DNA of 64,000 nucleotides from positions 2,108,001-2,172,000 of the forward strand of contig OY970250.1 of the NCBI GenBank assembly GCA_963715575.1. The letters are read 5' to 3'. The notes beneath the pieces were generated by a model. The model was not told the origin of the DNA. It was given only the letters and a program-made list of their open reading frames with translations, and did no database searches. Both the position numbers and the translations under genes were made by a program. Shown in pieces: positions 48,262 through 57,250 of this stretch (positions are counted from its first letter, which is position 1; each line of letters starts with the position of its first letter). This DNA comes from AC-32 sp963715575. GTDB taxonomy: Bacteria; Actinomycetota; Thermoleophilia; Gaiellales; Gaiellaceae.

Positions 48262-48825
48262 CTACTGCTGAGCGCGCATCTTCGCCTTGTGCGCGCGCTT
48301 CTTGGCCTGGTACTCCTCGAGCGCCTCGGGCGAGTCCACGTCGCCGAGCGTCGGGTGGCCGGGGTCGAGCTCCTCGGCCGCCGGGATGCCGAAGCGCTTC
48401 CAGAGCACTGCGCCGAGCGCCTTGACCTTCATCTCGCCGAAGCCGGGCAGCGCGGAGATCCGCGCGCGCAGCTCGGCGCCGTCGGCGGCCTCGCGCCAGA
48501 CCCGCTCGGCGTCTCCGCCGTACTCCTCGGTCACCACCGTCGCCAGATCCTGGACGCGCCGAGCCATGTTGCCGGGGAAGCGGTGGATCGCGGGCTTCTC
48601 GCGGAAGACCTCTTCCAGCCGCCCGGGATCGGTGGCGGCGATCTGCCCCGGGTCGAGCGTCCCGAGCCGCTGCTTGAGCTTCAGCGGGCCCTGGAACGCG
48701 GTCGGCACCGGCACCTGCTGGTCGAGCGCGAACCCGGCGAGCAGCGCGAACGGATCGTGCGCGAGCAGCGCGTCGGCCTCGTCGTTGCCGGTGTAGTGGA
48801 GCCGGTCCGGTTTCGTGGCGGCCAC
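48262..48825 (-). CDS. HhH-GPD base-excision DNA glycosylase-like protein
   Basis: The 187-residue protein has an FALDQQVPVPTAFQGP segment and a helix-hairpin-helix (ALPGFGEMKVKALGAVL) followed by a helix with candidate catalytic Asp residues (PGHPTLGDVDSPEAL). It is shorter than classic AlkA/MutY enzymes but matches the short actinobacterial HhH-GPD type. GTG 48825 lies six bases after TAGGAT, which overlaps the stop codon of the upstream GMC gene, so it has its own promoter. The C-terminus is very basic. Confidence 0.8.
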   Translation of the reverse strand: MAATKPDRLHYTGNDEADALLAHDPFALLAGFALDQQVPVPTAFQGPLKLKQRLGTLDPGQIAATDPGRLEEVFREKPAIHRFPGNMARRVQDLATVVTEEYGGDAERVWREAADGAELRARISALPGFGEMKVKALGAVLWKRFGIPAAEELDPGHPTLGDVDSPEALEEYQAKKRAHKAKMRAQQ

Positions 48826-48831
48826 GGCTCG

Positions 48832-48837
48832 ATCCTA
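48832..48837 (-). promoter_or_regulatory. -10 box TAGGAT for the HhH-GPD gene
   Basis: TAGGAT, six bases, GTG 48825 on the minus strand. Its TAG is the stop codon of the GMC oxidoreductase. Confidence 0.5.
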
Positions 48838-50169
48838 CAGCCACTCCGCGGCGCGCTCGGCCAGCGCGACCGTGGTCAGGTTCGTGTTGGCGGCGGGGAT
48901 GTCCGGGATCGCCGAGGCGTCCACCACGTAGAGGTTCTCGAAGCCGAGCACGCGGCAGCGCTCGTCGAGCACGCTCCCGATCGCGCACGTGCCGACCGGG
49001 TGGAAGAAGCCGCGCGCCGTCGCGCGGACGTGCTCCTCGGCGCCGACCGACTTGCCGGGCCGCAGCTCGACACCCGCATACGGCGCCACCGCCGGCGAGG
49101 CGGCGAGCTCGCGCAGCCGCTCGAAGCCCTCGACCACCACCTCCACGTCGCGCTCGTCGCGCAGGAAGCCATGGTCGATCGCGAGCGGCGTCTCCGGGTC
49201 GGTCCCGTTCAGCCGCACCGAGCCCTGCGAGCGCGGCTTCATCGCGAACGCGGCGCCGCTGATCTCCGGACCGACCTCGAGCGAGGGGAAGACGAACAGG
49301 TCGCGCACGCCCGGCGGGCACGAATGGCTCGACGCGGCCACGGTCACCTGGCCCATGTACAGCCCGTGCTCGGACTCGTGGGCAGCGGTCTCGGCCACTA
49401 GGCGCTCGCTCGGCGCCCAGGCCGAGCTCACGCCGACATGGTCGACGAGCCCTTCGCCGACCGGCAGCTGTGCGACCTTGCCGCCGGGGCCGATGCCGCT
49501 GCGCAGCAGGATCGCCGGCGAGCCGTAGGCGCTCGCGGAGACGACCACCGTCTCGGCCTGCAGCTCGCGGCCGCCCGCGAGCGCGCCGACCACGCGGGTC
49601 TCCTCGAGCAACACCCGGTCGACGATCGTGTCGGGCAGGATCGTCAAGTTCTCGCGCGCGCGAGCGGGGTCGACGTAGGCGAAGCCGGTGTGCCAGCGGA
49701 CGCCGTCGACGATGTTGACCGGATGGACGATCGAGCCCTCGCCGCCCGCGTCACGGAAGGCGTGGTGCCAGGGCGTCAGCTCGTCGTCGGCGAGCACATG
49801 GCCGCGCAGCCTCTCGTAGGCCCGGCGCAGGTAAGGAGCGAACGCCTCGTACGACCAATCGCCGCCCCAGTCGTAGTCGGAGGGCGCGCCCTCGAGCAGC
49901 ACGCAGGCGTTGTGGGCCGAGCAGCCGCCGAGGATCCGCGCGCGGGCCTGCGAGCGGTCGTCCTCGTCGTCGCGCGCCCAGAGGTGCGACTCGAGCGCGA
50001 GCCAGCGCGGGTCGAGGATGTCGGCCGGCCAGCGGCCTTCCGAGAGGTGCCCGTAGTCCGGCCCGGCCTCGACCAGGCAGACGCTGCGGTCCGGGTTCTC
50101 GCTGAGACGCCCCGCGAGCGCGCAGCCGGCCGCGCCGGCACCGAGGATCAGGACGTCGAATCGAGCCAT
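48835..50169 (-). CDS. GMC-family FAD oxidoreductase
   Basis: The 444-residue enzyme has the N-terminal FAD motif LILGAGAAGCALAGRL and VEAGPDYG, the GGCSAHNAC loop, and the C-terminal catalytic region FHPVGTCAIGSV (His) and DIPAANTNLTTVALAE (Asn). GMC enzymes oxidise alcohols such as choline, sugars or sterols. It is somewhat shorter than the usual 500-550 residues. ATG 50169 overlaps the end of the P-loop kinase gene by 22 bp. Confidence 0.88.
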   Translation of the reverse strand: MARFDVLILGAGAAGCALAGRLSENPDRSVCLVEAGPDYGHLSEGRWPADILDPRWLALESHLWARDDEDDRSQARARILGGCSAHNACVLLEGAPSDYDWGGDWSYEAFAPYLRRAYERLRGHVLADDELTPWHHAFRDAGGEGSIVHPVNIVDGVRWHTGFAYVDPARARENLTILPDTIVDRVLLEETRVVGALAGGRELQAETVVVSASAYGSPAILLRSGIGPGGKVAQLPVGEGLVDHVGVSSAWAPSERLVAETAAHESEHGLYMGQVTVAASSHSCPPGVRDLFVFPSLEVGPEISGAAFAMKPRSQGSVRLNGTDPETPLAIDHGFLRDERDVEVVVEGFERLRELAASPAVAPYAGVELRPGKSVGAEEHVRATARGFFHPVGTCAIGSVLDERCRVLGFENLYVVDASAIPDIPAANTNLTTVALAERAAEWL

Positions 50170-50669
50170 GCGCGAGCCTCCTCGACCGAGCGTAACCGGA
50201 TAAAGCGCGGGTCGTCCGCGTAAAGCCGCGGCCAGTTGCGGCGGTGGCGGAAGTGCCCGCGCACCATCCAGACGAAGAGCGACTCGCGGCCCCAGAGCGC
50301 ATTGCGCCAGGTCTCCTTGTTCCCGTTCCAGAGCTCGACGTCGTCGCGGATCCGCTCGCCCGTCCGCCGTGCGACGCGACGCAGCTTGAGCATGAGCGGC
50401 AGGTCGAGCCAGACGATCGTGTCGGCCGGTCCGATCACCGTGTCGCCGAGCTTGGCCTCGTAGTTGCCGTCGATCACCCATCCGTCGGGGAGCTGTGCCA
50501 TCGCCTCGACGACGCGGGCGCGGAACTCTTCCGCCGTCGGCTGGTACCAATCCGGCCCGTGGTGGAGCGCGTCGAGCTCGACGTACGGCACGCTCAGCCG
50601 CTCGGCGAGCTCGCGCGCGAAGGTCGACTTGCCCGAGCCGGAAGTGCCCTTGACGTTGACGCGCTTCAA
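50148..50669 (-). CDS. P-loop kinase, FlaR/adenylate kinase-like
   Basis: The 173-residue protein has Walker A KGTSGSGKSTFARELA, followed by VPYVELDALHHGPDWYQPT and VIDGNYEAKLGD. This pattern is annotated as DNA-topology modulation protein FlaR or as a small nucleotide kinase; the real substrate is not known. TTG 50669 overlaps the upstream HIT-like gene stop (TTGA). Confidence 0.8.
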   Translation of the reverse strand: MKRVNVKGTSGSGKSTFARELAERLSVPYVELDALHHGPDWYQPTAEEFRARVVEAMAQLPDGWVIDGNYEAKLGDTVIGPADTIVWLDLPLMLKLRRVARRTGERIRDDVELWNGNKETWRNALWGRESLFVWMVRGHFRHRRNWPRLYADDPRFIRLRSVEEARAWLDSTS

Positions 50670-51226
50670 CCCAGCGCGGCGATGACCTTCGCGATGCTCG
50701 CTCGCCAGACGTCATCGGGCACCGGCGGCAGGATGTCGTCCCAGATCGCCGCGAAGCTGTCGCTCAGCTGACGCATGCGGGCCGGCCGGGCCATGAACCA
50801 CCAGTGCAGGTGCTCGCTGCCCTCGCCCCAGCGACCGATGTGCACGCGGCCAATGTCGCCGGCGGCCCGGACCGCCCGCTCGATCCGCTGCAGCAGCGGC
50901 CCCAGCTCCGCCGACAGCTCGGGCGGCAACGTTTCGATGTCGTAGTGCTCCTTCGGCTCGAGGATCACCACGATCGGCAGCCCGGTCGGCCCGATCGCCG
51001 TCAGCTGCCAGTGCTCGTCCTCCCAGATCAGGTCGTCGGCGACCTTGCCGCAGGCGCGACAGTCGATCCCGCCCTCGCCGTAGCGCGACTTCTCGTCCTC
51101 CGCGGGTGGCCGCAAGCCACGCGGCCGCAGCTCGCCGTCGAACGGGAAGGTCTCCCACTCCTCGACCGGCGGCATCCGCAGCGCGTCTTTGGTGCGCTCG
51201 TAGAACTGTTCGGGCGTCTCGGACAC
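50666..51226 (-). CDS. HIT-like protein with CxxC motif
   Basis: The 186-residue protein has an N-terminal CRAC zinc-type pair (about residue 56) and a C-terminal HIT-superfamily core (PKEHYDIETLPPELSAELGP; RWGEGSEHLHWWFMARP). The usual HxHxH is reduced to HLH, so hydrolase activity is uncertain. GTG 51226 is six bases after TAGCAT. It is the first gene of a three-gene overlapping operon and is divergent from a true HIT gene. Confidence 0.65.
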   Translation of the reverse strand: MSETPEQFYERTKDALRMPPVEEWETFPFDGELRPRGLRPPAEDEKSRYGEGGIDCRACGKVADDLIWEDEHWQLTAIGPTGLPIVVILEPKEHYDIETLPPELSAELGPLLQRIERAVRAAGDIGRVHIGRWGEGSEHLHWWFMARPARMRQLSDSFAAIWDDILPPVPDDVWRASIAKVIAALG

Positions 51227-51249
51227 GGGTCGATGCTAGCGTCGCCGGC
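51227..51249. promoter_or_regulatory. overlapping divergent -10 boxes between two HIT-type genes
   Basis: Leftward TAGCAT (51238-51233) lies six bases before GTG 51226; rightward TAGCGT (51237-51242) lies seven bases before GTG 51250. The two boxes share the TA at 51237-51238 within the palindrome GCTAGC. Confidence 0.6.
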
Positions 51250-51753
51250 GTGAAGTGGCCGAAGGAGTTCTACGAGGTCAGGCGCGGGGTGGGGTGCCCG
51301 ATGTGCGCGCAGGGCCGGCCCGAGGAGACCGAGTACGGCATCCGCTTCTTCGCCGGCGAGGTCGCCGACGCGTACTTGCAGCGCGCGAAGATCCAGCGCG
51401 GCTACACGGTCGTCGTCTGGCGTGGACGCCATGTGGCCGAGCCGACCGAGCTCTCCCCCGAGGAGGCCGCGCAGTACTGGCTCGAGGTGCTCGAGGCCGG
51501 CCGCCGGCTCGAGCTCCACCTGCAACCGGTGAAGCTGAACTACGACGTGCTCGGCAACTCACTGCCGCACCTGCACACGCACGTCATCCCGCGCTACGCA
51601 GACGACCCGAAGCCGGGCTGGCCGTTCCCGTTCCCCGAGCACGAGCCAGGGCAACTCGACGAGGACGAGCTTCGCGGCGACGTGGCGGCACTACGCCGGG
51701 GGGCTCGGCTGACAGCTCAGCGTGGTTGCTGGGCAACGCTCACGACGGAGTAG
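51250..51753 (+). CDS. HIT-family hydrolase
   Basis: The 167-residue protein has a CPMC zinc pair near residue 16 and the catalytic histidine triad in LPHLHTHVIPRY. HIT proteins hydrolyse dinucleoside polyphosphates or AMP-linked conjugates. GTG 51250 fits a leaderless start seven bases after TAGCGT. It is divergent from another HIT-like gene with only 23 bp between starts. Confidence 0.85.
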   Translation: MKWPKEFYEVRRGVGCPMCAQGRPEETEYGIRFFAGEVADAYLQRAKIQRGYTVVVWRGRHVAEPTELSPEEAAQYWLEVLEAGRRLELHLQPVKLNYDVLGNSLPHLHTHVIPRYADDPKPGWPFPFPEHEPGQLDEDELRGDVAALRRGARLTAQRGCWATLTTE

Positions 51754-51849
51754 ACGTGCCCACCCACCGGAACCGTCCTCGTCCCGGCCATCGCGCGCCC
51801 TCAGGGTCGGTGCCATGAGCCAGAGTGTGCCCGCCGGTTGTAGGAAGGC

Positions 51850-52971
51850 TTAGGCGGGGCTCGGGCTCGCCGCGCATCGCCAGAAGTCGCGCATGAGCGG
51901 AGTGGGCGTCGGGCCGATCATCGCGACCTGGGTGAGCAGGATCGACACGGCGCCGGTGCCCGGGACGATGTGCGCCGCCGTCCCCGTGCCGCCGACCCAG
52001 CCGTAGCGGCCCGGGACGTTCCAGGGGTCGACTGCCTCGACGTCCACCGAGCCGCCGAAACCCCAGCCCTGGCCTTCCAGGAACAGCGTGCTCGCCGAAC
52101 GCTGGGCATCGGTCAGGTGGTTGGTGGTCATCGTGTGGACCGACTCGTCCGAGAGGATGCTCGGGCCGTCGCCGAGCAGCATGCGCCCGAAGGCATGCCA
52201 GTCGTCCGCCGTCGACAGGAGCCCGCCGGCTCCGGACGGAAAGGCCGGCTCTGCAGTCCAGTCGCGGTCGGGCGACTCGACGAGTGAGAGCTCGCCCGAG
52301 GGGTCCCGGGCGTGGTAGCTCACGAGCCGCTGCAGCTTCTCGGCCGGCACTGCGAAGCCGGTATCGCTCATGCCGAGCGGCTCGAACAGGCGCTCGGCCA
52401 GGAGCTCCGAGAACGACCGGCCCGAGGCCCTCGCGACGAGGACGCCGAGAATGTCGGAGCACGTGTTGTAGAGCCAGGCTTCGCCGGGCTGGCGCAGCAT
52501 CGGGATCCGTGCCAGCTGCGCAAGCCACTCGTCCGGGGCCGGGACGCTGTGCGGGTCGCGCATCCCTTCCTGCACAGCCGCGAGCAGCGGCTGCACTGCG
52601 GGGAGCGAGAAGTCGGACGGAAAGCCCCAGCCGGCCCGGGAGGTCAGGAGGTCGAGCACCGTGATCGGGCGCTCGGCTGGGACGACGTCGTCGACCTGCG
52701 CGTCCGGGCGCCGGACCACGACGGGCGCAGTCAGCTCGGGGAGCCACTCGCCGATCGGGTCCTCGAACGCGAGCCGACCCTCGTCGACCAGGAGCATGGC
52801 CGCCGCGGACGTGATCGGCTTCGTGAGCGACGCGACGCGGAAGAGCGAATCTCTGGCAGCTTCGCCGGCCGCCTCCACCTCGACCTGTCCGTTCCGCTGG
52901 ACGAGCGCGACCGCCGCGGGAACGGTCCCGTCACGAACCGAGGTTTCGAGCAGCTCGCGCAGGCCGGCCAT
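51850..52971 (-). CDS. beta-lactamase-fold serine hydrolase
   Basis: The 373-residue protein has the class C-type motif SLTK (FRVASLTKPITSA) with nucleophile Ser and base Lys, then YNTCSDILG for the YxN motif, and a C-terminal GGTGTAAHIVPG. Such enzymes are esterases, D-aminopeptidases or beta-lactamases. No signal peptide is seen. ATG 52971 is preferred; the frame is open further but enters the SOS promoter of lhr. Confidence 0.85.
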   Translation of the reverse strand: MAGLRELLETSVRDGTVPAAVALVQRNGQVEVEAAGEAARDSLFRVASLTKPITSAAAMLLVDEGRLAFEDPIGEWLPELTAPVVVRRPDAQVDDVVPAERPITVLDLLTSRAGWGFPSDFSLPAVQPLLAAVQEGMRDPHSVPAPDEWLAQLARIPMLRQPGEAWLYNTCSDILGVLVARASGRSFSELLAERLFEPLGMSDTGFAVPAEKLQRLVSYHARDPSGELSLVESPDRDWTAEPAFPSGAGGLLSTADDWHAFGRMLLGDGPSILSDESVHTMTTNHLTDAQRSASTLFLEGQGWGFGGSVDVEAVDPWNVPGRYGWVGGTGTAAHIVPGTGAVSILLTQVAMIGPTPTPLMRDFWRCAASPSPA

Positions 52972-53003
52972 CTGTCGACTGAACGTTACGGTTCCGTGAC
53001 ACA

Positions 53004-53017
53004 CGAACACGCGTTCG
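53004..53017. promoter_or_regulatory. perfect LexA (SOS) box CGAACACGCGTTCG
   Basis: A full match to CGAAC-N4-GTTCG, itself almost entirely palindromic. It ends five bases before the lhr -10 box, so LexA would block polymerase. Confidence 0.85.
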
Positions 53018-53022
53018 GGAGG

Positions 53023-53028
53023 TAGTCT
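53023..53028 (+). promoter_or_regulatory. -10 box TAGTCT of lhr
   Basis: TAGTCT, seven bases, ATG 53036, with no SD. Leaderless start. Confidence 0.6.
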
Positions 53029-53035
53029 TGCCGGC

Positions 53036-56000
53036 ATGAGCGCGCTCGACGTCTTCTCGCCCGAGACGCGCGCCTGGTTCGAAGCCGCCTTCGAGGGCCC
53101 GACGCCGGCGCAGGAGCTCGGCTGGCCGGCGATCGCCGGCGGCGGGCACACACTGATCCAGGCGCCGACCGGCTCGGGCAAGACGCTCGCGGCCTTCCTC
53201 TACGGGATCGACCGCCTCAACCCGTCGCCCGGGGAGGGCCTGCGACTGCTTTACGTCTCACCGCTGAAGGCGCTCAACTACGACATCGAGCGCAACCTGC
53301 GCGGCCCGCTGGCCGGCCTGCGCTCGGAGCTGCGCGTCGGCGTCCGCACCGGCGACACGCCGCAGAAGGAGCGTGCCGCGATGGTGCGCAACCCGCCCGA
53401 CATCCTGATCACCACCCCGGAGTCGCTCTTCCTGCTGCTCACCTCGCAGGCGCGCGAGACGCTGCGCGGGATCGAGAAGGTGATCGTCGACGAAGTGCAC
53501 GCCGTGGCGGGCACGAAGCGCGGCGCGCACCTCGCGCTGAGCCTCGAGCGGCTCGACCGGCTGACCGGTAAGCCGATTCAGCGGGTCGGCCTCTCGGCGA
53601 CGCAACGGCCGCTCGAGGAGATCGGCCGCTTCGTCTCGGGCGGGCGCGAGATCGAGCTCGTCGACGCCGGCCGCGCGAAGGAGCTCGACCTGAAGGTGGT
53701 CGTCCCGCTCGACGACATGCGCGAGCCCGAGGAGCAGCAGTCGATCTGGCCCTCGATCTACCCGGAGATCCTCGAGCTCGTGCGGGCGCACCGTTCGACG
53801 ATCGTGTTCGTCAACAACCGCCGGCTTGCGGAACGCCTGGCGCTCAGGCTGAACGGTCTTGCCGAGGAAGAGATTGCGCGCGCCCACCACGGCTCGCTGG
53901 CGCGCGAGCAGCGCGTCGAGGTCGAGGAGCTGCTGAAGAAGGGCGAGATCCCGTGCCTGGTCGCCACCTCATCGCTCGAGCTCGGGATCGACATGGGCGC
54001 CGTCGACCTGGTGATCCAGGTCGAGTCGCCGAAGTCGGTCGCGCGCGGGCTGCAGCGGGTCGGCCGCGCCGGCCACGAGCTGGACGCGGTCTCGAAGGGC
54101 CGCATCTTCCCGAAGTTCCGGGCCGACCTGCTCGAGTCGGCGGTCGTCGTCAAGCGGATGCTCGAGGGGGGGATCGAGGAGACGAAGATCCCGCGCAACC
54201 CGCTCGACGTTCTCGCGCAGCAGATCGTGGCGATCTGCGCCGACGAGGAGATCGCGGTCGAGGAGCTGCACCAGCTGGTGCGCGGCGCGTATCCGTTCGC
54301 CGATCTCTCGCGCGTGCAGCTCGAGAACGTGCTCGACATGCTCGACGGGCGCTACCCGTCCGACGAGTTCGCCGAGCTGCGGGCGCGTGTCGTCTGGGAC
54401 CGCACGGCCGGCGTCGTCAAGGGCCGTCAGGGTGCGAGGCGGCTCGCGGTCACGAACGCGGGCACGATTCCCGACCGCGGGCTCTTCGGCGTTCACCTGG
54501 TCGACGGGGGCGGCCGCGTCGGCGAGCTCGACGAGGAGATGGTCTACGAGGCGCGCGCGGGGCAGACGTTCCTGCTGGGCGCGAGCACCTGGCGGATCGA
54601 GGAGATCACGCGCGACCGAGTGCTCGTCTCGCCGGCTCCCGGGGTTCCGGGCGCCGTGCCGTTCTGGAAGGGCGAGGGCGTGGGCCGGCCGTACGAGCTC
54701 GGGGAAGCCATTGGAGCGACCTCGCGGGAGCTCGTGGCGCTCTCGGACGAGCGAGCGAGTGCGCGGCTCCAATCCGAGCACATGCTGGACGAGCGAGCCG
54801 CAACGAACCTCCTGACCTTCCTGCGTGAGCAAGAAGGTGCGACCGGAGCCGTCCCGTCGGACCGAACCGTCGTCGTCGAGCGTTTCCGGGACGAGATCGG
54901 CGACTGGCGGCTCTGCATCCTGACGCCCTTCGGCGGCCGGGTGCACGCGCCGTGGGCGCTCGCGTTGGGCGCCCGGTTGCGGGCGTCGCTCGGGCTCGAG
55001 ACGCAGGCGATCTGGTCGGACGACGGGATAGCGATCCACCTGCCCGACGCCGACGCACCGCCGCCGGTGGACGAGGTGCTGCTCGAGCCCGAGCAGATCG
55101 AGGAGCTCGTCACGCAGGAGCTCGGCGACACGGCGCTCTTCGGGGCGCGCTTCCGCGAGAACGCGGGCCGTTCGCTGCTGATCCCGCGGCGCCGGCCCGG
55201 CGAGCGCACGCCCCTCTGGCAGCAACGCCTGAAGGCGCAGTCGCTGCTACAGGTCGCCCGCCGCTACCCGGCGTTCCCGATCGTGCTCGAGACCTACCGC
55301 GAGTGCCTGCAGGACGTCTTCGACCTGCCAGCGCTGAAGCGGCTGCTGCAGGGGCTGCGCACGCGGCAGATCGATCTCGTCGACGTCGAGACGGCTTCGG
55401 CGTCGCCCTACGCGGCCTCGCTGCTCTTCGACTACGTCGCCAACTACATGTACGAAGACGACACACCGGCCGCCGAGCGCCGGGCGCAGGCGTTGTCGCT
55501 CGACCGCGATCTGCTGCGCGAGCTCCTCGGCCAGGAAGAGCTGCGCGACCTGATCGACCCGGGCGCGCTCGAAGAAGTCGAGGAACAGCTGCGCGGCGGC
55601 GCCCGTTCGCCCGACGAGCTGCACGACCTGCTCCGCCGCCGCGGCGACCTGCGCGAGGGCGAATACCCCGGGGACCTGGCGGAGCCCCTGCTGGCCGAGC
55701 GTCGCGCCGTCCACGTCCGCGTCGCGGGCGAACAGCGCTTGATCGCGGCCGAGGACGCCGGGCGTTACCGCGACGCTGTCGGTGCGATGCCTCCGGGCGG
55801 GTTGCCTGAGGTCTTCCTCGAGGCCGACGACGAGCCGCTGCACTCGTTGGTGCGCCGCTTCGCCCGCTCGCGCGGGCCGTTCACGACCGCCGAGGCGAAC
55901 GAGCGCTTCGGCCGCGACGTCGAGCCGGTGCTGCGGGAGCTCGAGCGCCGGGACGAGCTGGTGCGGGGCGAGCTGCGCCCGGGCGGGAGCGAGCGCGAGT

Positions 56001-57250
56001 GGAGCGACCCGGAGGTCCTGCGTCGGCTGCGACGAGCATCGCTGGCGGCGCTGCGGCGCGAGGTCGAGCCGGCCGAGCAGGCGGCGCTCGGACGCTTCCT
56101 GCCCACCTGGCACGGCATCGGTCGCCGCGCATCGCTGCGAGAAGCGCTCGTGCCGCTACAGGACTTGGCTCTGCCGGTTCCGCTCTGGGAAAGCGACGTC
56201 TTGCCCCGCCGGGTTCCCGGCTACCGGCCGGAGCAGCTCGACGCTCTCTGCGCCTCGGGCGAGGTGGTCTGGATCGGCGCCGGCCTCGACCGCGTCGCGG
56301 TTTACTTCCGCGAGGACGCACCCGCGCTCGGCGAGCCGCCCGCGGCCGACCGCCCGGAGAAGGAGATCCACGAGCGGCTGCGAGCCGCGCTCGGCCGTAG
56401 CGCGCTCTTCTGGCACGACCTCTTGCTCGACACCGGGCTCGAAGCCGAGGAGGCGCTGCCCGCGCTCTGGGATCTTGTCTGGGCGGGCGAGGTTACGAAC
56501 GACGCCTGGACGCCGCTGCGCGCGGCGCGGCGCTACAAGACGCAGGCTGCACGTCCTCGACCGAGGCGCTTCTCGCGCCGCCGCGCCGGCGAGGTGACCG
56601 CCACGCAGGGCCGCTGGTCGCTGACCGCCCGGCTCTTCCCCGGCCGCCCCGACCGGCGCGCTCTGGCCGAGCTGTTGCTCGAACGGCAGGGCATCGTCAC
56701 CCGCGACGGCGTCCGCGGCGAGGGCATCCCCGGCGGCTACGGCGCGGTTTACGGCGAGCTGAAGGCGCTCGAGACACTCGGCCTCTGCCGGCGCGGCTAC
56801 TTCGTCGAAGGTCTCGGCGGGGCGCAGTTCGCGCTCGGCGGCGCCGTCGAGCGACTGCGCGAGCTCCGGCCGAAGGACGGGGAGGAGGCCGAGCCGCTCG
56901 TGCTGGCCGCGGCCGATCCGGCGCAGCCGTACGGCGCGGCGATCCCCTGGCCGAAACGGGCCGGCGCCCGCGCGGCGCGAGTGGCCGGCGCCCACGTCGT
57001 CCTGCTCGGCGGCGAGCCGGCGCTCTACGTCGAGCGCGGCGGCCGCTCGCTCGTCCCGCTCCGCGAGCCCGACGAGGACTGGCTGCGCCCGGCGATCACG
57101 GCGCTCGTGGCGCACGTCAAGGCCGGTGGCGCCAAGCGGCTCGCCGTCGAGCGCTTCGACAGCGAGCCGGTAGGCGACACCGAGATTCTGCCGCTACTGC
57201 TGGAAGCGGGATTCGTCGCCGGGCCGCGACGAGCGGTCCTACGCGCCTAG
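53036..57250 (+). CDS. lhr: large DEAD/DEAH-box helicase Lhr
   Basis: The 1404-residue protein starts with a superfamily 2 helicase core: Walker A APTGSGKT with Lys49, motif II DEVH at 152-155, SATQRP (motif III) and QRVGRAGH (motif VI). The Lhr-core winged helix and beta-barrel follow to about residue 860. The long C-terminal region (about 860-1404) is typical of full-length bacterial Lhr. The enzyme translocates 3' to 5' on DNA and unwinds RNA:DNA hybrids. It is induced by DNA damage in mycobacteria, in keeping with the LexA box here. A Nei glycosylase lies close downstream. Confidence 0.92.
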   Translation: MSALDVFSPETRAWFEAAFEGPTPAQELGWPAIAGGGHTLIQAPTGSGKTLAAFLYGIDRLNPSPGEGLRLLYVSPLKALNYDIERNLRGPLAGLRSELRVGVRTGDTPQKERAAMVRNPPDILITTPESLFLLLTSQARETLRGIEKVIVDEVHAVAGTKRGAHLALSLERLDRLTGKPIQRVGLSATQRPLEEIGRFVSGGREIELVDAGRAKELDLKVVVPLDDMREPEEQQSIWPSIYPEILELVRAHRSTIVFVNNRRLAERLALRLNGLAEEEIARAHHGSLAREQRVEVEELLKKGEIPCLVATSSLELGIDMGAVDLVIQVESPKSVARGLQRVGRAGHELDAVSKGRIFPKFRADLLESAVVVKRMLEGGIEETKIPRNPLDVLAQQIVAICADEEIAVEELHQLVRGAYPFADLSRVQLENVLDMLDGRYPSDEFAELRARVVWDRTAGVVKGRQGARRLAVTNAGTIPDRGLFGVHLVDGGGRVGELDEEMVYEARAGQTFLLGASTWRIEEITRDRVLVSPAPGVPGAVPFWKGEGVGRPYELGEAIGATSRELVALSDERASARLQSEHMLDERAATNLLTFLREQEGATGAVPSDRTVVVERFRDEIGDWRLCILTPFGGRVHAPWALALGARLRASLGLETQAIWSDDGIAIHLPDADAPPPVDEVLLEPEQIEELVTQELGDTALFGARFRENAGRSLLIPRRRPGERTPLWQQRLKAQSLLQVARRYPAFPIVLETYRECLQDVFDLPALKRLLQGLRTRQIDLVDVETASASPYAASLLFDYVANYMYEDDTPAAERRAQALSLDRDLLRELLGQEELRDLIDPGALEEVEEQLRGGARSPDELHDLLRRRGDLREGEYPGDLAEPLLAERRAVHVRVAGEQRLIAAEDAGRYRDAVGAMPPGGLPEVFLEADDEPLHSLVRRFARSRGPFTTAEANERFGRDVEPVLRELERRDELVRGELRPGGSEREWSDPEVLRRLRRASLAALRREVEPAEQAALGRFLPTWHGIGRRASLREALVPLQDLALPVPLWESDVLPRRVPGYRPEQLDALCASGEVVWIGAGLDRVAVYFREDAPALGEPPAADRPEKEIHERLRAALGRSALFWHDLLLDTGLEAEEALPALWDLVWAGEVTNDAWTPLRAARRYKTQAARPRPRRFSRRRAGEVTATQGRWSLTARLFPGRPDRRALAELLLERQGIVTRDGVRGEGIPGGYGAVYGELKALETLGLCRRGYFVEGLGGAQFALGGAVERLRELRPKDGEEAEPLVLAAADPAQPYGAAIPWPKRAGARAARVAGAHVVLLGGEPALYVERGGRSLVPLREPDEDWLRPAITALVAHVKAGGAKRLAVERFDSEPVGDTEILPLLLEAGFVAGPRRAVLRA

